Assembly: GCA_039707655.1 (NCBI GenBank)
Contig: CM077676.1
Location: 191,886,936 to 191,950,935 of the forward strand
Direction of reading: 5' to 3'
From: Elymus sibiricus
Lineage: Eukaryota; Streptophyta; Magnoliopsida; Poales; Poaceae
DNA: 64,000 nucleotides
Numbering within the stretch: position 1 is the first letter of the stretch; every line of letters starts with the position of its first letter. Below the pieces are notes generated by a model, which was not told the origin of the DNA, searched no databases, and saw nothing but the letters and a program-made list of their open reading frames with translations. The position numbers and the translations under genes are program-made. Below are positions 1-13,247 of the stretch, piece by piece.

Positions 1-44
1 CGGATGCCGAGACGAGCACTTGACTTCACCGCCACCCTATTTAA

Positions 45-133
45 CTTAGGGTTAGCGAGTCGAGGCGGACGTCGTCGCGGTAGCGACGACCGACGCCGAG
101 ACGAGCACGTGACACCACCGCCACCCTGTCTAA
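45..133 (+). repeat. 89-bp monomer class (first copy), GTTAGCGAG form
   Basis: One base is missing after TTAGGGTTA: GTTAGCGAG replaces GTTACGCGAG. This form marks block starts in region A (also 830, 2941, 3210, 5321, 9387, 10958, 12283, 13248 and 14819) and again at 53329. From 15874 onward, and at 8488, the usual form is GTTAACGAG. The pyrimidine tail just before it commonly reads CTATTTAA with TTCACC upstream. Each copy shifts the minus-strand open frame into a stop (ending Leu-Thr-Leu-Ser). Confidence 0.92.
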
Positions 134-199
134 CTTAGGGTTACGCGAGTCGAGGCAGACGTCGAAACGAGCACGTGACACCACTGCCACCCTGTCTAA
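134..199 (+). repeat. 66-bp monomer class, hairpin deleted, GACGTCGAAACGAG form
   Basis: A 24-bp deletion joins GACGTCG directly to the AGACGAG region, removing the hairpin arms and loop. It directly follows the 89-mer in most blocks, forming a 155-bp 89+66 dyad. Other GAAACGAG copies are at 919-984, 2155-2220, 3299-3364, 4535-4600, 5410-5475, 6646-6711, 7702-7767, 9476-9541 and 16848-16913. In regions B and C the junction usually reads GTCGAGACGAG or GTCGGGACGAG. The next monomer is nearly always the CTTTGCGG / GATGAGC subtype, or a GTCATCGCGG subtype after the GGGACG form. Confidence 0.92.
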
Positions 200-829
200 C
201 TTAGGGTTACGCGAGTCGAGGCGGACGTCTTTGCGGTAGCGACGACGGACGCCGAGATGAGCACGTGACACCACCGCCACCCTATCTATCTTAGCGTTAC
301 GCGAGTCGAGGCGAACGTCGTCGCGGTAGCGACGACGGACGCCGAGACGAGCACGTGACACCACCGCCACCCTGTCTATCTTAGCGTTACGCGAGTCGAG
401 GCGGACGTCGTCGCGGTAGCAACGACGGACGCCGAGACGAGCACGTGACACCACCGCTACCCTGTATAACTTAGGGTTAAGCGAGTCGAGGCGGACGTCG
501 TCGCGGTAGCGACGACGGACGCCGAGACGAGCACGTGACAACACCGCCACCCTGTCTATCTTAGGTTTACGCGAGTCAAGGCGGACGTCGTCGCGGTAGC
601 GACGACGGACGCCGAGACGAGCACGTGACACCACTGCCACCCTGTCTATCTTAGGGTTAGGCGAGTCGAGGCGGACGTCGTCGCGGTAGCGACGGCGGAC
701 GCCGAGACGAGCACGTGACACCACCGCCACCCTGTCTAACTTAGGGTTATGCGAGTCGAGGCGGACATCGTCGCGGTAGCGACGACGGACGCCGAGACGA
801 GCACGTGACACCACCGCCACCCTGTCTAA

Positions 830-2940
830 ATTAGGGTTAGCGAGTCGAGGCGGACGTCGTCGCGGTAGCGACGACCGACGCCGAGACGAGCACGTGACAC
901 CACCGCCACCCTGTCTAACTTAGGGTTACGCGAGTCGAGGCAGACGTCGAAACGAGCACGTGACACCACTGCCACCCTGTCTAACTTAGGGTTACGCGAG
1001 TCGAGGCGGACGTCTTTGCGGTAGCGACGACGGACGCCGAGATGAGCACGTGACACCACCGCCACCCTATCTATCTTAGCGTTACGCGAGTCGAGGCGAA
1101 CGTCGTCGCGGTAGCGACGACGGACGCCGAGACGAGCACGTGACACCACCGCCACCCTGTCTATCTTAGCGTTACGCGAGTCGAGGCGGACGTCGTCGCG
1201 GTAGCAACGACGGACGCCGAGACGAGCACGTGACACCACCGCTACCCTGTATAACTTAGGGTTAAGCGAGTCGAGGCGGACGTCGTCGCGGTAGCGACGA
1301 CGGACGCCGAGACGAGCACGTGACAACACCGCCACCCTGTCTATCTTAGGTTTACGCGAGTCAAGGCGGACGTCGTCGCGGTAGCGACGACGGACGCCGA
1401 GACGAGCACGTGACACCACTGCCACCCTGTCTATCTTAGGGTTAGGCGAGTCGAGGCGGACGTCGTCGCGGTAGCGACGGCGGACGCCGAGACGAGCACG
1501 TGACACCACCGCCACCCTGTCTAACTTAGGGTTATGCGAGTCGAGGCGGACATCGTCGCGGTAGCGACGACGGACGCCGAGACGAGCACGTGACACCACC
1601 GCCACCCTGTTTATCCTAGGGTTACGCGAGTCGAGGCGGACGTCGTCGCGGAAGCGACGACAGACGCCTAGACGAGCACGTGACACCACTGCCACCCTGG
1701 CTATCTTAGTGTTACGCGAGTCGAGGCGGACGTCGTCGCGGTAGCGACGACAGACACCGAGACGAGCACGTGACACCACCGCCACCCTGTCTATCTTAGG
1801 GTTACGCGAGTCGAGGCGGACGTCGTCGCGGTAGCGACGACGGACGCCGAGACAAGCACGCGACACCACCGCCACCCTGTCTAACTTAGGGTTACGCGTG
1901 TCGAGGCGGACGTCGTCGCGGTAGCGACGATGGACGCCGAGACGAGCACGTGACACCACCGCCACCCTGTCTAAATTAGGGTTACGCGAGTCGAGGCTGA
2001 CGTCGTCGCGGTAGCGATGACGGATGCCGAGGCGAGCACGTGACACCACCGCCACCCTGTATATCTTAGCGTTACGCGAGTCGAGGCGGACGTCATCGCG
2101 GTAGCGACGACGGACGCCGAGACGAGCACGTGACACCACCGCCACCCTGTCTAACTTAGGGTTACGCGAGTCGAGGCAGACGTCGAAACGAGCACGTGAC
2201 ACCACTGCCACCCTGTCTAACTTAGGGTTACGCGAGTCGAGGCGGACGTCTTTGCGGTAGCGACGACGGACGCCGAGACGAGCACGTGACACCACTGCCA
2301 CCCTGTCTATCTTAGGGTTACGCGAGTCGAGGCGGACGTCTTCGCGGTAGCGACGACGGACGCCGAGACGAGCACGTGACAACACTGCCACCCTGGCTAA
2401 CTTAGGGTTACGCGAGTCGAGGCAGACGTCATCGCGGTAGCGACGACGGATGCCGAGACGAGCACGTGACACCACTGCCACCCTGTCTAACTTAGGGTTA
2501 CGCAAGTCGAGGCGGACGTCATCGCGGTAGCGACGACGGACGCCGAGACGAGCACGTGACACCACCGAAACCCTGTTTATCCTAGGGTTACGCTAGTCGA
2601 GGCGGACGTCGTCGCGGTAGCGACGACGGACACCGAGACCAGCACGTGACACCACCGCCACCCTGTCTATCTTAGGGTAACGCGAGTCGAGGCGGACGTC
2701 ATCGCGGTAGCGACGACGGACGCCGAGACGAGCACGCGACACCACCGCCACCCTGTCTAACTTAGGGTTACGCGTGTCGAGGCGGACGTCGTCGCGGTAG
2801 CGACGACGGACGCCGAGACGAGCACGTGACACCACCGCCACCCTGTCTAAATTAGGGTTACGCGAGTTGAGGCTGACGTCGTCGCGGTAGCGATGACGGA
2901 TGCCGAGACGAGCACATGACTTCACCGCCACCCTATTTAA
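830..2940. repeat. HOR block A2, 2111 bp (89+2x66+21x90)
   Basis: This is the first full copy of the region A HOR. The second 66-mer is at 2155-2220. It recurs at 3210-5320 at a shift of 2380 with few differences (for example GTAGCAACGA near 1206 against GTAGCGACGA in the copy). A CGCTAGTCG change at 2593 creates a stop in the minus-strand frame, and the same change occurs at 4973 and 8140. Confidence 0.88.
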
Positions 2941-3209
2941 CTTAGGGTTAGCGAGTCGAGGCGGACGTCGTCGCGGTAGCGACGACCGACGCCGAGACGA
3001 GCACGTGACACCACCGCCACCCTGTCTAACTTAGGGTTACGCGTGTCGAGGCGGACGTCGTCGCGGTAGCGACGATGGACGCCGAGACGAGCACGTGACG
3101 CCACCGCCACCCTGTCTAAATTAGGGTTACGCGAGTCGAGGCTGACGTCGTCGCGGTAGCGATGACGGATGCCGAGACGAGCACGTGACTTCACCGCCAC
3201 CCTATTTAA
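2941..3209. repeat. Short spacer block A3, 269 bp (89+2x90)
   Basis: This block lies between the two 2111-bp HORs. It starts with an 89-mer but has no 66-mer after it, unlike most blocks. It gives the 2111-bp pair an effective period of 2380 bp. Confidence 0.85.
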
Positions 3210-5320
3210 CTTAGGGTTAGCGAGTCGAGGCGGACGTCGTCGCGGTAGCGACGACCGACGCCGAGACGAGCACGTGACACCACCGCCACCCTGTCTAACT
3301 TAGGGTTACGCGAGTCGAGGCAGACGTCGAAACGAGCACGTGACACCACTGCCACCCTGTCTAACTTAGGGTTACGCGAGTCGAGGCGGACGTCTTTGCG
3401 GTAGCGACGACGGACGCCGAGATGAGCACGTGACACCACCGCCACCCTATCTATCTTAGCGTTACGCGAGTCGAGGCGAACGTCGTCGCGGTAGCGACGA
3501 CGGACGCCGAGACGAGCACGTGACACCACCGCCACCCTGTCTATCTTAGCGTTACGCGAGTCGAGGCGGACGTCGTCGCGGTAGCGACGACGGACGCCGA
3601 GACGAGCACGTGACACCACCGCTACCCTGTATAACTTAGGGTTAAGCGAGTCGAGGCGGACGTCGTCGCGGTAGTGACGACGGACGCCGAGACGAGCACG
3701 TGACAACACCGCCACCCTGTCTATCTTAGGTTTACGCGAGTCAAGGCGGACGTCGTCGCGGTAGCGACGACGGACGCCGAGACGAGCACGTGACACCACT
3801 GCCACCCTGTCTATCTTAGGGTTAGGCGAGTCGAGGCGGACGTCGTCGCGGTAGCGACGGCGGACGCCGAGACGAGCACGTGACACCACCGCCACCCTGT
3901 CTAACTTAGGGTTATGCGAGTCGAGGCGGACGTCGTCGCGGTAGCGACGACGGACGCCGAGACGAGCACGTGACACCACCGCCACCCTGTTTATCCTAGG
4001 GTTACGCGAGTCGAGGCGGACGTCGTCGCGGAAGCGACGACAGACGCCTAGACGAGCACGTGACACCACTGCCACCCTGGCTATCTTAGTGTTACGCGAG
4101 TCGAGGCGGACGTCGTCGCGGTAGCGACGACAGACACCGAGACGAGCACGTGACACCACCGCCACCCTGTCTATCTTAGGTTTACGCGAGTCGAGGCGGA
4201 CGTCGTCGCGGTAGCGACGACGGACGCCGAGACAAGCACGCGACACCACCGCCACCCTGTCTAACTTAGGGTTACGCGTGTCGAGGCGGACGTCGTCGCG
4301 GTAGCGACGATGGACGCCGAGACGAGCACGTGACACCACCGCCACCCTGTCTAAATTAGGGTTACGCGAGTCGAGGCTGACGTCGTCGCGGTAGCGATGA
4401 CGGATGCCGAGGCGAGCACGTGACACCACCGCCACCCTGTATATCTTAGCGTTACGCGAGTCGAGGCGGACGTCATCGCGGTAGCGACGACGGACGCCGA
4501 GACGAGCACGTGACACCACCGCCACCCTGTCTAACTTAGGGTTACGCGAGTCGAGGCAGACGTCGAAACGAGCACGTGACACCACTGCCACCCTGTCTAA
4601 CTTAGGGTTACGCGAGTCGAGGCGGACGTCTTTGCGGTAGCGACGACGGATGCCGAGACGAGCACGTGACACCACTGCCACCCTGTCTATCTTAGGGTTA
4701 CGCGAGTCGAGGCGGACGTCGTCGCGGTAGCGACGACGGACGCCGAGACGAGCACGTGACAACACTGCCACCCTGGCTAACTTAGGGTTACGCGAGTCGA
4801 GGCAGACGTCATCGCGGTAGCGACGACGGATGCCGAGACGAGCACGTGACACCACTGCCACCCTGTCTAACTTAGGGTTACGCAAGTCGAGGCGGACGTC
4901 ATCGCGGTAGCGACGACGGACGCCGAGACGAGCACGTGACACCACCGAAACCCTGTTTATCCTAGGGTTACGCTAGTCGAGGCGGACGTCGTCGCGGTAG
5001 CGACGACGGACACCGAGACCAGCACGTGACACCACCGCCACCCTGTCTATCTTAGGGTTACGCGAGTCGAGGCGGACGTCGTCGCGGTAGCGACGACGGA
5101 CGCCGAGACGAGCACGCGACACCACCGCCACCCTGTCTAACTTAGGGTTACGCGTGTCGAGGCGGACGTCGTCGCGGTAGCGACGACGGACGCCGAGACG
5201 AGCACGGGACACCACCGCCACCCTGTCTAAATTAGGGTTACGCGAGTCGAGGCTGACGTCGTCGCGGTAGCGATGACGGATGCCGAGACGAGCACGTGAC
5301 TTCACCGCCACCCTATTTAA
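3210..5320. repeat. HOR block A4, 2111 bp, second copy of A2
   Basis: It has the same length composition and subtype order as 830-2940, with 66-mers at 3299-3364 and 4535-4600 and the CGCTAGTCG nonsense change at 4973. Confidence 0.88.
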
Positions 5321-8300
5321 CTTAGGGTTAGCGAGTCGAGGCGGACGTCGTCGCGGTAGCGACGACCGACGCCGAGACGAGCACGTGACACCACCGCCAC
5401 CCTGTCTAACTTAGGGTTACGCGAGTCGAGGCAGACGTCGAAACGAGCACGTGACACCACTGCCACCCTGTCTAACTTAGGGTTACGCGAGTCGAGGCGG
5501 ACGTCTTTGCGGTAGCGACGACGGACGCCGAGATGAGCACGTGACACCACCGCCACCCTATCTATCTTAGCGTTACGCGAGTCGAGGCGAACGTCGTCGC
5601 GGTAGCGACGACGGACGCCGAGACGAGCACGTGACACCACCGCCACCCTGTCTATCTTAGCGTTACGCGAGTCGAGGCGGACGTCGTCGCGGTAGCGACG
5701 ACGGACGCCGAGACGAGCACGTGACACCACCGCTACCCTGTATAACTAAGGGTTAAGCGAGTCGAGGCGGACGTCGTCGCGGTAGCGACGACGGACGCCG
5801 AGACGAGCACGTGACAACACCGCCACCCTGTCTATCTTAGGTTTACGCGAGTCAAGGCGGACGTCGTCGCGGTAGCGACGACGGACGCCGAGACGAGCAC
5901 GTGACACCACTGCCACCCTGTCTATCTTAGGGTTAGGCGAGTCGAGGCGGACGTCGTCGCGGTAGCGACGGCGGACGCCGAGACGAGCACGTGACACCAC
6001 CGCCACCCTGTCTAACTTAGGGTTATGCGAGTCGAGGCGGACGTTGTCACGGTAGCGACGACGGACGCCGAGACGAGCACGTGACACCACCGCCACCCTG
6101 TTTATCCTAGGGTTACGCGAGTCGAGGCGGACGTCGTCGCGGTAGCGACGACAGACGCCTAGACGAGCACGTGACACCACTGCCACCCTGGCTATCTTAG
6201 TGTTACGCGAGTCGAGGCGGACGTCGTCGCGGTAGCGACGACGGACACCGAGACGAGCACGTGACACCACCGCAACCCTGTCTATCTTAGGGTTACGCGA
6301 GTCGAGGCGGACGTCGTCGCGGTAGCGACGACGGACGCCGAGACAAGCACGCGACACCACGGCCACCCTGTCTAACTTAGGGTTACGCGTGTCGAGGCGG
6401 ACGTCGTCGCGGTAGCGACGACGGACGCCGAGACGAGCACGTGACACCACCGCCACCCTGTCTAAATTAGGGATACGCGAGTCGAGGCTGACGTCGTCGC
6501 GGTAGCGATGACGGATGCCGAGGCGAGCACGTGACACCACCGCCACCCTGTATATCTTAGCGTTACACGAGTCGAGGCGGACGTCGTCGCGGTAGCGATG
6601 ACGGACGCCGAGACGAGCACGTGACACCACCACCACCCTGTCTAACTTAGGGTTACGCGAGTCGAGGCAGACGTCGAAACGAGCACGTGACACCACTGCC
6701 ACCCTGTCTAACTTAGGGTTACGCGAGTCGAGGCGGACGTCTTTGCGGTAGCGACGACGGACGCCGAGACGAGCACGTGACACCACCGCTACCCTGTCTA
6801 ACTTAGGGTTAAGCGAGTCGAGGCGGACGTCGTCGCGGTAGCGACGACGGACGCCGAGACGAGCACGTGACAACACCGCCACCCTGTCTATCTTAGGTTT
6901 ACGCGAGTCAAGGCGGACGTCGTCGCGGTAGCGACGACGGACGCCGAGACGAGCACGTGACACCACTGCCACCCTGTCTATCTTAGGGTTAGGCGAGTCG
7001 AGGCGGACGTCGTCGCGGTAGCGACGGCGGACGCCGAGACGAGCACGTGACACCACCGCCACCCTGTCTAACTTAGGGTTATGCGAGTCGAGGCGGACGT
7101 CGTCGCGGTAGCGACGACGGACGCCGAGACGAGCACGTGACACCACCGCCACCCTGTTTATCCTAGGGTTACGCGAGTCGAGGCGGACGTCGTCGCGGTA
7201 GCGACGACAGACGCCTAGACGAGCACGTGACACCACTGCCACCCTGGCTATCTTAATGTTACGCGAGTCGAGGCGGACGTCGTCGCGGTAGCGACGACGG
7301 ACACCGAGACGAGCACGTGACACCACCGCCACCCTGTCTATCTTAGGGTTACGCGAGTCGAGGCGGACGTCGTCGCGGTAGCGACGACGGACGCCGAGAC
7401 AAGCACGCGACACCACGGCCACCCTGTCTAACTTAGGGTTACGCGTGTCGAGGCGGACGTCGTCGCGGTAGCGACGACGGACGCCGAGACGAGCACGTGA
7501 CACCACCGCCACCCTGTCTAAATTAGGGATACGCGAGTCGAGGCTGACGTCGTCGCGGTAGCGATGACGGATGCCGAGGCGAGCACGTGACACCACCGCC
7601 ACCCTGTATATCTTAGCGTTACGCGAGTCGAGGCGGACGTCGTCGCGGTAGCGACGACGGACGCCGAGACGAGCACGTGACACCACCGCCACCCTGTCTA
7701 ACTTAGGGTTACGCGAGTCGAGGCAGACGTCGAAACGAGCACGTGACACCACTGCCACCCTGTCTAACTTAGGGTTACGCGAGTCGAGGCGGACGTCTTT
7801 GCGGTAGCGACGACGGACGCCGAGACGAGCACGTGACACCACTGCCACCCTGTCTATCTTAGGGTTACGCGAGTCGAGGCGGACGTCGTCGCGGTAGCGA
7901 CGACGGACGCCGAGACGAGCACGTGACAACACTGCCACCCTGGCTAACTTAGGGTTACGCGAGTCGAGGCAGACGTCGTCGCGGTAGCGACGACGGATGC
8001 CGAGACGAGCACGTGACACCACTGCCACCCTGTCTAACTTAGGGTTACGCGAGTCGAGGCGGACGTCGTCGCGGTAGCGACGACGGACGCCGAGACGAGC
8101 ACGTGACACCACCGAAACCCTGTTTATCCTAGGGTTACGCTAGTCGAGGCGGACGTCGTCGCGGTAGCGACGACGGACGCCTAGACGAGCACGTGACACC
8201 ACTGTCACCCTGGCTATCTTAGGGTTACGCGAGTCGAGGCGGACGTCGTCGCGGTAGCGACGACGGACGCCGAGACGAGCACGTGACACCACCGCCACCC

Positions 8301-8487
8301 TGTATAACTTAGGGTTACGCGTGTCGAGTCGGACGTCGTCGCGGTAGCGACGACGGACGCCGAGACGAGCACGTGACACCACCGCCACCCTGTCTAAATT
8401 AGGGTTACGCGAGTCGAGGCTGACATCGTCGCGGTAGCAATGACGGACGCCGAGACGAGCACGTGACTTCACCGCCACCCTATTTAA
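5321..8487. repeat. HOR block A5, 3167 bp (89+3x66+32x90), internally duplicated
   Basis: This block equals the 2111-bp HOR plus one extra 1056-bp segment. The distance from block start to the first internal 66-mer (1354 bp to its junction) and from the last 66-mer to block end (757 bp) are the same as in A2 and A4. The extra 1056 bp (11x90+66) separates two internal 66-mers at 6646 and 7702. A TTAGGG to TAAGGG change near 5747 creates an isolated stop in the minus-strand frame. Confidence 0.87.
5615..7726. repeat. 1056-bp tandem duplication inside block A5
   Basis: Two successive 1056-bp copies are present, boundaries approximate because the phase is free. TTAGGGTTAGGCG occurs at 5927 and 6983 and the GTCGAAACG 66-mer junctions at about 6671 and 7727, both exactly 1056 apart. 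Small differences separate the copies (for example TTAGTGTTA against TTAATGTTA near 7256). Confidence 0.82.
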
Positions 8488-9386
8488 CTTAGGGTTAACG
8501 AGTCGAGGCGGACGTCGTCGCGGTAGCGACGACGGACGCCGAGACGAGCACGTGACACCACTGCCACCCTATCTATCTTAGCGTTACGCGAGTCGAGGCG
8601 GACGTCGTCGCGGTAGCGACGACGGACGCCGAGACGAGCACGTGACACCACCGCTACCCTTTCTAACTTAGGGTTAAGCGAGTCGAGGCGGACGTCGTCG
8701 CGGTAGCGACGACGGACGCCGAGACGAGCACGTGACAACACCGCCACCCTGTCTATCTTAGGTTTACGCGAGTCAAGGCGGACGTCGTCGCGGTAGCGAC
8801 GACGGACGCCGAGACGAGCACGTGACACCACTGCCACCCTGTCTATCTTAGGGTTACGCGAGTCGAGGCGGACGTCGTCGCGGTAGCGACGGCGGACGCC
8901 GAGACGAGCACGTGACACCACCGCCACCCTGTCTAACTAATGGTTATGCGAGTCGAGGCGGACGTCGTCGCGGTAGCGACGACGGACGCCGAGAAGAGCA
9001 CATGACACCACCGCCACCCTGTTTATCCTAGGGTTACGCGAGTCGAGGCGGACGTCGTCGCGGTAGCGACGACAGACGCCTAGACGAGCACGTGACACCA
9101 CTGCCACCCTGGCTATCTTAGTGTTACGCGAGTCGAGGCGGACGTCGTCGCGGTAGCGACGACGGACACCGAGACGAGCACGTGACACCACCGCCACCCT
9201 GTCTATCTTTGGGTTACGCGAGTCGAGGCGGACGTCATCGCGGTAGCGACGACGGACGCCGAGACGAGCACGCGACACCACTGCCACCCTGTCTAACGTA
9301 GGGTTACGCGTGTCGAGGCGGACGTCGTCGCGGTAGCGACGACGGACGCCCAGACGAGCACGTGACACCACCGCCACCCTGTTTAA
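8488..9386. repeat. HOR block A6, 899 bp (89+9x90)
   Basis: It opens with the GTTAACGAG form of the 89-mer, unusual in region A, and contains no 66-mer. An isolated CTAATGGTTA change at 8937 gives a stop in the minus-strand frame. The subtype order resembles part of the 2111-bp HOR. Confidence 0.82.
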
Positions 9387-10957
9387 CTTAGGGTTAGCGA
9401 GTCGAGGCAGACGTCGTCGCGGTAGCGACGACGGACGCCGAGACGAGCACGTGACACCACCGCCACCCTGTCTAACTTAGGGTTACGCGAGTCGAGGCAG
9501 ACGTCGAAACGAGCACGTGACACCACTTCCACCCTGTCTAACCTAGGGTTACGCGAGTCGAGGCGGACGTCTTTGCGGTAGCGACGACGTACGCCGAGAT
9601 GAGCACGTGACACCACCGCCACCCTGTCCAACTTAGGGATAAGCGAGTTTAGGGGGACGTCGTCGCGGTAGCGACGACGGACGCCGAGACGAGCACGTGA
9701 CAACACCGCCACCCTGTCAATCTTAGGGTTACGCGGGTCAAGGCGGACGTCGTCGCGGTAGCGACGACGGACGCAGAGACGAGCACGTGACACCACTGCC
9801 ACCCTGTCTATCTTAGGGTTATGCGAGTCGAGGCGGACGTGGTCGCGGTAGCGACGACGGACGCCGAGACGAGCACGTGACAACACTGCCACCCTGGCTA
9901 ACTTAGGGTTACGCGAGTCGAGGCAGACGTCGTCGCGGTAGCGACGACGGATGCCGAGACGAGCACGTGACACCACTGCCACCCTGTCTAACTTAGGGTT
10001 ACGCGAGTCGAGGCGGACGTCGTCGCGGTAGCGATGACGGATGCCGAGACGAGCACGTGACACCACCGCCACCCTGTTTATCCTAGGGTTACGCGAGTCG
10101 AGGCGGACGTCGTCGCGGTAGCGACGACGGACGCCTAGACGAGCACGTGACACCACTGCCACCCTGGCTATCTTAGGGTTACGCGAGTCGAGGCGGACGT
10201 CATCGCGGAAGCGACGACGGACGCCGAGACGAGCACGTGACACCACCGCCACCCTGTCTAACTTAGGGTTACGCGAGTCGAGGCGGACGTCGAGACGAGC
10301 ACGTGACACCACTGCCACCCTGTCTAACTTAGGGTTATGCGAGTCGAGGCGGACGTCTTTGCGGTAGCGAGGACGGACGCCGAGATGAACACGTGACACC
10401 ACCGCCACCCTATCTATCTTAGCGTTACGCGAGTCGAGGCGAACTTCGTCGCGGTAGCGACGACGGACGCCGAGACGAGCACGTGACACCACCGCTACCC
10501 TGTCTAACTTAGGGTTAAGCGAGTCGAGGCGGACGTCGTCGCGGTAGCGACGACGGACGCCGAGACGAGCACGTGACAACACCGCCACCCAGTCTATCTT
10601 AGGTTTACGCGAGTCAAGGCGGACGACGTCGCGGTAGCGACGGCGGATGCCGAGACGAGCACGTGACACCACCGCCACCCTGTCTAACTTAGGGTTATGC
10701 GAGTCGAGGTGGACGTCGTCACGGTAGCGACGACGGACGCCGAGACGAGCACGTGACACCACCGCCACCCTGTCTAACGTAGGGTTACGCGTGTCGAGGC
10801 GGACGTCGTCGCGGTAGCGACGACGGACGCCGAGACGAGCACGTGACACCACCGCCACCCTGTCTAAATTAGGGTTACGCGAGTTGAGGCTGACGTCGTC
10901 GCGGTAGCGATGACGGACGCCGTGACGAGCACGTGACTTCACCGCCACCCTATTTAA
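9387..10957. repeat. HOR block A7, 1571 bp (89+2x66+15x90)
   Basis: It recurs at 13248-14818 (shift 3861) with the same length and subtype order, including GGGATAAGCGAGTTTAGGGG monomers and an internal 66-mer near 10260. Differences include GCGGAAGCG in one copy. Confidence 0.86.
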
Positions 10958-12282
10958 CTTAGGGTTAGCGAGTCGAGGCAGACGTCGTCGCGGTAGCGAC
11001 GACGGACGCCGAGACGAGCACGTGACACCACCGCCCACCTGTCTAACTTAGGGTTACGCGAGTCGAGGCAGACGTCGAAATGAGCACGTGACACGACTTC
11101 CACCCTGTCTAACCTAGGGTTACGCGAGTCGAGGCGGACGACTTTGCGGTAGCGACGACGGACGCCGAGATGAGCACGTGACACCACCGCCACCCAGTCC
11201 AACTTAGGGTTAAACGAGTTTAGGCGGACGTCGTCGCGGTAGCGACGACGGACGCCGAGACGAGCACGTGACAACACCGCCACCCTGTCTATCTTAGGGT
11301 TACGCGGGTCAAGGCGGACGTCGTCGCGGTAGCGACGACGGACGCCGAGACGAGCACGTGACACCACTGCCACCCTGTCTCTCTTAGGGTTACGCGGGTC
11401 GAGGCGGACGTCGTCGCGGTAGCGACGACGGACGCCGAGACGATCACGTGACACCAACGCCACCCTGTTTATCCTAGGGTTACGCGAGTTGAGGCGGACG
11501 TCGTCGCGGTTGCGACGACGGACGCCTAGACGAGCACGTGACACCACTGCCACCCTGGCTATCTTAGGGTTACGCGAGTCGAGGCGGACGTCGTCGCGGT
11601 AGCGACGACGGACGCCGAGACGAGCACGTGACACCACCGCCACCCTGTCTAACTTAGGGTTACGCGTGTCGAGGCGGACGTCGTCGCGGTAGCGACGACG
11701 GACGCCTAGACGAGCACGTGACACCACTGCCACCCTGTCTATCTTAGGGTTACGCGAGTCGAGGCGGACGTCGTCGCGGTAGCGACGGCGGACGCCGAGA
11801 CGAGCACGTGACACCACCGCCACCCTGTCTAACTTAGGGTTATGCGAGTCGAGGCGGACGTCGTCGCGGTAGCGACGACGGACGCCGAGAAGAGCACATG
11901 ACACCACCACCACCCTGTTTATCCTAGGGTTACGCGAGTCGAGGCGGACGTCGTCGCGGTAGCGACGACAGACGCCTAGACGAGCACGTGACACCACTGC
12001 CACCCTGGCTATCTTAGTGTTACGCGAGTCGAGGCGGACGTCATCGCGGTAGCGACGACGGACGCCGAGACGAGCACGTGACACCACCGCCACCCTGTCT
12101 ATCTTTGGGTTACGCGAGTCGAGGCGGACGTCGTCGCGGTAGCGACGACGGACGCCGAGACGAGCACGCGACACCACCGCCACCCTGTCTAACGTAGGGT
12201 TACGCGTGTCGAGGCGGACGTCGTCGCGGTAGGGACGACGGACGCCCAGACGAGCACGTGACACCACCGCCACCCTGTTTAA
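10958..12282. repeat. HOR block A8, 1325 bp (89+66+13x90)
   Basis: It aligns with 14819-15873 at shift 3861, but carries 270 bp (three monomers) more. The small rearrangement CCGCCCACCTG replaces CCGCCACCCTG at about 11033 and again at about 14894, so it is a shared private marker of the pair. Confidence 0.84.
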
Positions 12283-13247
12283 CTTAGGGTTAGCGAGTCG
12301 AGGCAGACGTCGTCGCGGTAGCGACGACGGACGCCGAGACGAGCACGTGACACCACCGCCACCCTGTCTAACTTAGGGTTACGCGAGTCGAGGCAGACGT
12401 CGAAACGAGCACGTGACACCACTTCCACCCTGTCTAACCTAGGGTTACGCGAGTCGAGGCGGACGTCTTTGCGGTAGCGACGACGGACGCCGAGATGAGC
12501 ACGTGACACCACCGCCACCCTGTCCAACTTAGGGATAAGCGAGTTTAGGGGGACGTCGTCGCGGTAGCGACGACGGACGCCGAGACGAGCACGTGACAAC
12601 ACCGCCACCCTGTCAATCTTAGGGTTACGCGAGTCAAGGCGGACGTCGTCGCGGTACCGACGACGGACGCCGAGACGAGCACGTGACACCACTGCCACCC
12701 TGTCTATCTTAGGGTTATGCGAGTCGAGGCGGACGTCGTCGCGGTAGCGACGACGGACGCCGAGACGAGCACGTGACAACACTGCCACCCTGGCTAACTT
12801 AGGGTTACGCGAGTCGAGGCAGACGTCGTCGCGGTAGCGACGACGGATGCCGAGACGAGCACGTGACACCACTGCCACCCTGTCTAACTTAGGGTTACGC
12901 GAGTCGAGGCGGACGTCGTCGCGGTAGCGATGACGGATGCCGAGACGAGCACGTGACACCACCGCCACCCTGTTTATCCTAGGGTTACGCGAGTCGAGGC
13001 GGACGTCATCGCGGTAGCGACGACGGACGCCGAGACGAGCACGTGACACCACCGCCACCCTGTCTATCTTTGGGTTACGCGAGTCGAGGCGGACGTCGTC
13101 GCGGTAGCGACGACGGACGCCGAGACGAGCACGCGACACCACCGCCACCCTGTCTAACGTAGGGTTACGCGTGTCGAGGCGGACGTCGTCGCGGTAGCGA
13201 CGACGGACGCCCAGACGAGCACGTGACACCACCGCCACCCTGTTTAA
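12283..13247. repeat. HOR block A9, 965 bp (89+66+9x90)
   Basis: It is similar to the front of the next block (13248 onward) and to the front of 9387, so three related block starts lie at 9387, 12283 and 13248. It looks like a shortened version of the 1571-bp HOR. Confidence 0.84.

Larger units (their letters stand above)
45..829. repeat. HOR block A1, 785 bp (89+66+7x90)
   Basis: It matches the first 785 bp of the next block (830 onward), shift 785, with the same ordered subtypes including TTAGGGTTAGGCG at 651 and 1436. It looks like a truncated version of the 2111-bp HOR, cut short by an unequal exchange. Confidence 0.85.
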
